Assembly: GCA_013152615.1 (NCBI GenBank)
Contig: JAADGA010000251.1
Span: 14,652 to 27,081, forward strand
Direction: 5' to 3'
Length of the DNA stretch: 12,430 bases
From: Alphaproteobacteria bacterium
GTDB lineage: Bacteria > Pseudomonadota > Alphaproteobacteria > Sphingomonadales > Emcibacteraceae
Position numbers and translations under genes: made by a program. Shown here piece by piece: positions 8,147 to 12,430 of the stretch. The notes below the pieces were generated by a model, which saw only the letters and a program-made list of their open reading frames with translations, did not search any database and was not told the origin of the DNA. Numbering within the stretch: position 1 is the first letter of the stretch; each line of letters begins with the position of its first letter.

Positions 8147-9739
8147 TTAAAAACGGATCGGTTCCTGATACGTACCATAAACCTCAACCAGCTTTGTGGT
8201 GATCTCGCCAACGGTGGCATAAGCCTTTACCGCCTCGACAATCGCCGGCATAACATTATTTCCGGCTTCGGCGTCGGCCTTGACCTGGGTTAATGTCCGC
8301 TCGACCTCGGCCTGACTGCGTTCGGCCTTGACAGCGTTCAGATTTTCAACCTGCTGTTCGGCATCCCGGATATTATAATCATGGAATTCAACCTCATTTT
8401 CCTCTTCCTTGATCTGATAACAATTGACCCCGACTTTCGGAAAAGCTCCTGATTGAATATCTTTCTGCATCTCATAGGCCTGTGCCGACACCTTGGCCTG
8501 AATGATGCCTTCGGAGACCATTTTGACGATACCGCCCTCGGCTTCAACCTCAGCCATGGTTTCCTCCATTTTCTGGCGCATATCGTTGGTCATGGTCTCG
8601 ACATAATAGGACCCGGCCAAGGGATCAACCGTCTCGCACAGCCCCATTTCCTCAATCAGCAACTGCATGGTTCTGAGTGAAATCCGCTGGGCATATTCCG
8701 ACGGAATGGTATAGGCCTCATCATAACAGCATAGCGCCATGGTCTGAGTACCGGACAGCGCACTGATCAGGGCGTAATAGGCACCGCGGACGATGTTATT
8801 TTCCGGCTGCTCAATGGTCAGGCCACCACCACCACCGGCGGCAATCATCCGGAGCCACATGGATTTTGGATTTTCGGCACCGTAATCTTCCTTGATAATC
8901 TTGGCCCACAGCCCGCGCCCGGCACGGAATTTCGCCACCTGCTCGAAAATATTGCCGAAAATATTGAAATTATAGCTGAGCCGTCCGGCAAATTCATCAA
9001 TATGCAGCCCGCGTTTTAACATGTCATCGGCATAGGCCTTGGCAATACAGAAGGCATAGGCCATTTCCTGCGCTGGCGTCGCACCGCTTTCACGGATATG
9101 ATAGCCGCAGACACTGACCGGGCTGTATTTCGGCGCGTATTTGGCGCAATATTCGATGGTATCGCCGACCAGCTTGATTGATGGTTCAACCGGAAAAATC
9201 CAGGTGCCACGGCCAATAAATTCCTTCAGAATATCATTCTGGGCGGTGCCGCGCAGTTTGGCAACGTCATAGCCGCGCTTTTCCGCCATCGCCAGATACA
9301 TCGCAATCAGGATTGCTGCCGAGCCGTTGATGGTCAGCGATACCGTGATCTTCTCAAGGTCGATGCCGTCAAAGGCAATCTCGAAATCACGCAGGGTATC
9401 GACCGCCATGCCGACCCGGCCAACCTCGCCTTCGGCCAGCGGATCATCGGTATCAAGCCCGGTCTGGGTCGGCAGATCGAAGGCGACATTCAATCCGGTC
9501 TGGCCATTTTCAATCAGATAGTGAAAGCGTTCATTGGTATCTTTGGCATTGGCGAAACCGGTATATTGGCGCATGGTCCACGGCCGTTTGCGGTACATTT
9601 CCCGGTGAATGCCGCGGGTGAACGGATACTGGCCCGGAAGCCCGACCATCCCAACCCCGCCCGAGGCCTCGACATCAGCTTCGGTATAAAGCTCTTTAAC
9701 CTCAATACCGGACTCGTTAATAATTTTTTTCTGGGTCAT
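8147..9739 (-). CDS. Methylmalonyl-CoA mutase family, catalytic large subunit of a two-subunit B12 acyl-CoA mutase; divergent active site
   Basis: These enzymes rearrange acyl-CoA carbon skeletons by adenosylcobalamin radical chemistry. The 530-residue protein contains only the substrate-binding TIM-barrel domain (LPGQYPFTRGI near 34-44 through the C-terminal EVYGTYQEPIRF); the B12 domain is the separate gene upstream. Matching by eye to the Propionibacterium enzyme, Tyr59 (Tyr89), Gln167 (Gln197), Arg177 (Arg207) and Tyr213-His214 (Tyr243-His244) are kept, so a carboxylate-bearing acyl-CoA is likely. In contrast, His328 and Gln330 become Ile299 and Ala301 in IAAGGGGGLT, and the SLHTN segment with adenosine-contact Asn366 becomes MALCC (334-338), while Glu341 (Glu370) stays. 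Thus methylmalonyl-CoA itself may not be the substrate. ATG at 9739 has AGAGGA about 6 bases upstream, in an 11-bp gap after the small subunit. No mutase chaperone (MeaB) or epimerase gene lies in the window. Confidence 0.95.
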   Translation of the reverse strand: MTQKKIINESGIEVKELYTEADVEASGGVGMVGLPGQYPFTRGIHREMYRKRPWTMRQYTGFANAKDTNERFHYLIENGQTGLNVAFDLPTQTGLDTDDPLAEGEVGRVGMAVDTLRDFEIAFDGIDLEKITVSLTINGSAAILIAMYLAMAEKRGYDVAKLRGTAQNDILKEFIGRGTWIFPVEPSIKLVGDTIEYCAKYAPKYSPVSVCGYHIRESGATPAQEMAYAFCIAKAYADDMLKRGLHIDEFAGRLSYNFNIFGNIFEQVAKFRAGRGLWAKIIKEDYGAENPKSMWLRMIAAGGGGGLTIEQPENNIVRGAYYALISALSGTQTMALCCYDEAYTIPSEYAQRISLRTMQLLIEEMGLCETVDPLAGSYYVETMTNDMRQKMEETMAEVEAEGGIVKMVSEGIIQAKVSAQAYEMQKDIQSGAFPKVGVNCYQIKEEENEVEFHDYNIRDAEQQVENLNAVKAERSQAEVERTLTQVKADAEAGNNVMPAIVEAVKAYATVGEITTKLVEVYGTYQEPIRF

Positions 9740-9750
9740 TGTTGTCCTCT

Positions 9751-10155
9751 CTAGACCAGTTGGCGGTAACGGCTTCTGATATAATCAATAATGTCATCAA
9801 AATGGCTACCGGTCGGGAAGACGGCGTCGATGCCGATTTTCTGCAGGGCCTCATGATCTTTTTTCGGCACATTGCCGCCGATAATCCACAGCTTGTCTTC
9901 GAGGTTATATTCCTTCAGCAGCGGTTTTAATTTCTGACAAAAGGGGATATGGGACCCGGCCATGCTGGACAGGCCGATGACGTCAACATTTTCATTTGAC
10001 GCTGCCTCGGCAATCTGGCGCGGGGTCTTACGCAGCCCGGTATAGATCACCTCAAACCCGGCATCCATCATCGCGCGGACCACCACTTTGGCACCGTGAT
10101 CATGGCCGTCAAGCCCCGGCTTGCCCATCAGCACCCGTATTTTATTTTCTGTCAT
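9751..10155 (-). CDS. Cobalamin-binding small subunit of the acyl-CoA mutase
   Basis: This 134-residue protein is a stand-alone B12-binding domain matching the C-terminal domain of methylmalonyl-CoA mutase and the small subunits of archaeal-type, isobutyryl- and 2-hydroxyisobutyryl-CoA mutases. The base-off/His-on signature DxHxxG is present as LDGHDHG, with Asp16, His18 (lower cobalt ligand) and Gly21. Lys12 matches the conserved Lys604 of the Propionibacterium enzyme. Further family stretches are EVIYTGLRKTPRQI, DVIGLSSMAGSH (usually SxLSGAH) and the GG turn in WIIGGNVP. It begins at an ATG that overlaps the acyl-CoA dehydrogenase stop by one base (TGATG), with AAAGGG upstream, and is followed after 11 bp by the catalytic subunit. 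The pair is therefore almost certainly made together as one complex. Confidence 0.96.
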   Translation of the reverse strand: MTENKIRVLMGKPGLDGHDHGAKVVVRAMMDAGFEVIYTGLRKTPRQIAEAASNENVDVIGLSSMAGSHIPFCQKLKPLLKEYNLEDKLWIIGGNVPKKDHEALQKIGIDAVFPTGSHFDDIIDYIRSRYRQLV

Positions 10156-11286
10156 CAGTTTAACCCTTTGGCTATGGTCAGTTTCAGTATTTCGCTGGTG
10201 CCGCCGCCGATCAGGGTAAAGCGCACGTCACGCAGATAGCGCTGAACCGGATATTCCATGGCAAAGCCGTAAGACGCCAGCACCCGCGCCGCCTTGTCAC
10301 AAATGCTGGCGGCGGCCTCGGTGGCAAAAAGTTTCGCCATCGCCGCCTGTTGCAGAGGCGGCCTGCCGGTCATTTTAAGCCAGGCGGCATAATGAACGAT
10401 ATGGGTTGCGGCCTCAAGATCGGTCGCCATCTCGGCGAGTTTTAACTGAATCGCCTGAAAGCGGTTGATCGGCTTGCCGAACTGCTTACGTTCCGCCGCA
10501 TATTTTACCGCTTCGTCAAGGGCCGCCCGGGCGACACCCAGCCCCATCGCCCCGGTGATAATGCGGATTTCCGCCAGCACCGTCCGCAGATGGTCGCCGC
10601 CGTCGCCATATTCCTTGCTCAAACGGTGGCTGTCGGGGACAAAGCAGTCATTAAACGCCACCTCCGAGGTTGGCAGCGCCCACACCCCCATCTTGTCAAT
10701 CGCGCGACCAACATGAAGGCCGTCAAAATCTTTTTCCACCAGAAATATCGTCAATTTCATCTCCGGCCCGGCCTTGGCAAAAACGGTGAAGAAATCCGCC
10801 ATTGGTGCCGCCGTCACCCACATCTTCTGACCATTGATCCGATAGCCGCCATCAACTTTTCTGGCGTTGGTGGTAATGCCATGCAGATCACTGCCGGCAT
10901 TGGGTTCGGTCATACAGATCGCGCCGATTTTCTCACCCTTAAGCGCCGGTTTAAACAGCCGTTCGATAATATCGTCATTGCCGAGCAGGTGGAGAAAGTT
11001 GGTGCCCATCAGCGACTGCATCGCGACACAGCCCGCAAGCGACATCGAGCCGCGCGCCCACTTCGGTCAGCGCCAGACACAGGGCGAGAATATCAAGATC
11101 ACTGCCGCCGACCTTTTCCGGATAACGCATACCAAAAAACCCGAGATCGCCCAATTGACGAAACAGGTCGTAGGGGTAATCATGGGCCTCGTCAATTGCG
11201 GCGGCATTGGGCATAATCTGCTCATCACAAAAACGGGCGAATGTTTCTTTGATCAGCCGGTGATCTGCGGATAGCTCAAAATCCAT
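10155..11286 (-). pseudogene. Acyl-CoA dehydrogenase, interrupted by a frameshift
   Basis: Acyl-CoA dehydrogenases introduce an alpha-beta double bond into an acyl-CoA using FAD, with electrons going to ETF. The frame from ATG at 11286 encodes the N-terminal helical domain (MDFELSADHRLIKETFARFC to LTEVGAR, residue 79). The rest, beginning MSLAGCVAMQSLMGTN, is in another frame that runs to TGA at 10157. Joined, they give a normal protein of about 376 residues with signature MTEPNAGSD (about 125-133), ERKQFGKPINRFQAIQ (about 265-280) and IGGGTSEI near the end. The usual catalytic glutamate of YEGT-type enzymes is glycine here (about residue 361), so another base would be needed. GGAG eight bases before the ATG supports the start, 5 bp after hyuB. 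Read literally, the N-terminal piece would end at 10975, giving a useless 103-residue product. Sequencing error or recent inactivation are both possible. Confidence 0.92.
11047..11059 (-). other. Frameshift site in the acyl-CoA dehydrogenase gene (GC-rich run)
   Basis: The N-terminal frame reads LTEVGAR here, and the family continuation SMSLAGCVAMQ lies one base out of phase. The site is the alternating run ccgcgcgccc on the plus strand (11050-11059). Either one extra base (giving ARSMSL) or loss of a CG pair (giving ARGSMSL) explains it. Such GC repeats are typical spots for sequencing or replication slippage. Confidence 0.82.
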
Positions 11287-11291
11287 AATGC

Positions 11292-12430
11292 TTACTCCGT
11301 CCGATAACCATAGAGTTCCGCCGCCTTTTCTGCGGAAATAATATCATCCCTGATTTCACGGGCGAGGGTCGTTCGCTCCCGTTCTTCGGGTCGGCCATAG
11401 CCGCCACCGCCACCGGCGATCTGATAATAAACGGTACCTTTCGGCACCCCGGTAATCAGATCTTTGTTGCGCGGCACAACTTCTGTCCCATCAGGATAAG
11501 TCATTTTAATCAGGTTGAGATTACCGCCCTTGCCGCCAAACAGACCGAAAGATGGTTCAAAATCACCATCGCCAAAGGTCACAATCTGGGTATCGTCCGA
11601 GCCAACTTTATAAATAGTTTCGGTACCAAGGCCGCCGCGCCATTTGCCGGCACCGGCACTGTCCCGGTAATATTCATGTTTGATCAGGGTGTGGGGGGTT
11701 TGCTGCTCGAACATTTCATAATCCTGATCAAGCACCACGCCAGAGGCATCAATCATGCCGATATGATCATAACCGTCGGTGCCGTTCATTGCGCCGGAAC
11801 CACCCTTCATCCCCATAAAGAAAATATCGACATAGGTGTCGTCTTTTTCGGCATCCTTGCCGGTGGACAGCGAGCATAACAGGTTATTCCAGCCCGCGGT
11901 GACATTATTCGCCATCACCGGTGATAACGCCCGGATGATGGCATCGGCATTGGGCGGACACAGGTGATTGCCGAATGTCGTTGCCTTGGGATAAGACGCA
12001 TTCAATATTGTGCCTTCCGGGATCAGGATGTCGATCGGTTCGACCATGCCCTGATTATGCGGAATGTCGGGGTTGACCATCTGCAGGAAGGTCAGGATGG
12101 TTGCCGACGCACTTGAGGTGTAGGTGCCATTGACAAAGCCGTTGGTCTGGGCATCGGTTGCGCCGTAATCAAAAGTAATTTTTTCATCTTCAACCGTAAT
12201 CTTCACCCGGATGGTAAATTTACTGCCCTCGTGACGGCCATCATAAAAAACATAGCCCTCGCCATTATAGACACCATTGGGCACCTTGCGGATTTCGGCC
12301 TCCATCATCTTGCGCGTGGCCTTGAACAGCGCCGCCTTGTGATCCTGATAACTCGCCAGACCATATTTGCCGATCAGGTCAAGCATGCGCCGTTCGCCAA
12401 TGACACAGGCGCCCATCTGCGCCTTCATAT
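11292..12430 (-). CDS. Hydantoinase B/oxoprolinase family protein (HyuB-like), N-terminus outside the window
   Basis: HyuB proteins act with HyuA in ATP-dependent hydrolysis of cyclic amides (hydantoins, oxoproline, lactams) or, in related enzymes, carboxylation of ketones (acetone and acetophenone carboxylases). About 378 C-terminal residues are visible of a family usually 520-600 long. The first visible ATG (12428) falls in the middle of the domain (GACVIGERRMLDLIGKYG), so the real start lies upstream outside the window. Family features are FDYGATDAQTNGFVNG, IDILIPEGTILNASYP, GGSGAMNGTDGYDHIG, RDSAGAGKWRGGLG and the C-terminal AGGGGGYGRPEER followed by EIRDDIISAEKAAELYG. HyuA is expected just upstream, beyond position 12430. 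The stop is 5 bp before the acyl-CoA dehydrogenase start. Which reaction it catalyses here is unknown. Confidence 0.93.
   Translation of the reverse strand, partial: MKAQMGACVIGERRMLDLIGKYGLASYQDHKAALFKATRKMMEAEIRKVPNGVYNGEGYVFYDGRHEGSKFTIRVKITVEDEKITFDYGATDAQTNGFVNGTYTSSASATILTFLQMVNPDIPHNQGMVEPIDILIPEGTILNASYPKATTFGNHLCPPNADAIIRALSPVMANNVTAGWNNLLCSLSTGKDAEKDDTYVDIFFMGMKGGSGAMNGTDGYDHIGMIDASGVVLDQDYEMFEQQTPHTLIKHEYYRDSAGAGKWRGGLGTETIYKVGSDDTQIVTFGDGDFEPSFGLFGGKGGNLNLIKMTYPDGTEVVPRNKDLITGVPKGTVYYQIAGGGGGYGRPEERERTTLAREIRDDIISAEKAAELYGYRTE

Noticed and set aside
8147..9739. 2-hydroxyisobutyryl-CoA or isobutyryl-CoA mutase
   Set aside because: Those have Ile or Phe at the position of Tyr59 and a non-arginine residue at Arg177; here the Tyr/Arg pair for a carboxylate is present.
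10155..11045. Acyl-CoA dehydrogenase C-terminal part as an independent gene starting at ATG 11045
   Set aside because: It would lack the N-terminal domain that is encoded immediately upstream in the neighbouring frame, and no ribosome binding site is apparent. One frameshifted gene explains both parts.
10590..11216. 208-codon open frame on the plus strand
   Set aside because: It is antisense to the acyl-CoA dehydrogenase, whose motifs are clear on the minus strand; no family resemblance and no convincing start.
12426..12428. ATG at 12428 as the true start of the HyuB-like gene
   Set aside because: The following residues match the interior of HyuB proteins, so the start must lie beyond the window.

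Overview
The window looks like one continuous bacterial catabolic operon. All eleven genes lie on the minus strand, so transcription runs from position 12430 towards position 1. The gaps between genes are at most 36 bp, and several stop and start codons overlap or nearly touch. No plus-strand gene, RNA gene, mobile element, repeat array or long non-coding stretch is visible, and no promoter or clear terminator lies inside the window. Moderately high GC, an all-bacterial gene set and the gene style suggest a proteobacterium, perhaps alphaproteobacterial. That is a guess from general appearance, not a taxonomic result.

In transcription order the genes are: (1) the C-terminal two thirds of a HyuB-type hydantoinase B/oxoprolinase subunit (11292-12430, cut by the window edge); (2) an acyl-CoA dehydrogenase (10155-11286) broken by an apparent frameshift; (3) the cobalamin-binding small subunit (9751-10155) and (4) the catalytic large subunit (8147-9739) of a two-subunit coenzyme-B12 acyl-CoA mutase; (5-7) the FAD (7254-8126), [2Fe-2S] (6801-7270, frameshifted) and molybdopterin (4461-6788) subunits of a xanthine-dehydrogenase-family hydroxylase; (8) a class III (CaiB/BaiF) CoA-transferase (3247-4464); (9) an AMP-forming acyl-CoA synthetase (1732-3243); (10) an eight-helix TauE/SafE (TSUP) membrane transporter (871-1695); (11) the first 285 residues of an FMN-dependent alpha-hydroxy-acid dehydrogenase (1-856, cut by the window edge).

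Taken together these suggest breakdown of an organic acid, possibly cyclic or heterocyclic, as CoA thioesters. The ligase and the CoA-transferase would activate acids, the molybdenum enzyme would hydroxylate or dehydrogenate, HyuAB would hydrolyse a ring amide or carboxylate with ATP, the acyl-CoA dehydrogenase would desaturate, and the B12 mutase would rearrange the carbon skeleton. The flavin enzyme would oxidise a 2-hydroxy acid and the TSUP protein would move an anion across the membrane. This ordering is inference; no substrate can be read from the sequence.

The most interesting point is the mutase. It keeps the two residues that grip the substrate carboxylate in methylmalonyl-CoA mutase (Tyr and Arg) and the B12-binding signature. 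However, a stretch conserved across the methylmalonyl-, isobutyryl- and 2-hydroxyisobutyryl-CoA mutases is replaced by Ala/Gly-rich and Cys-containing sequence, which suggests a different substrate. The two frameshifts, in the FeS subunit and the acyl-CoA dehydrogenase, are either sequencing errors or real decay. Each downstream frame is still fully open with all family motifs, which favours error or very recent mutation.
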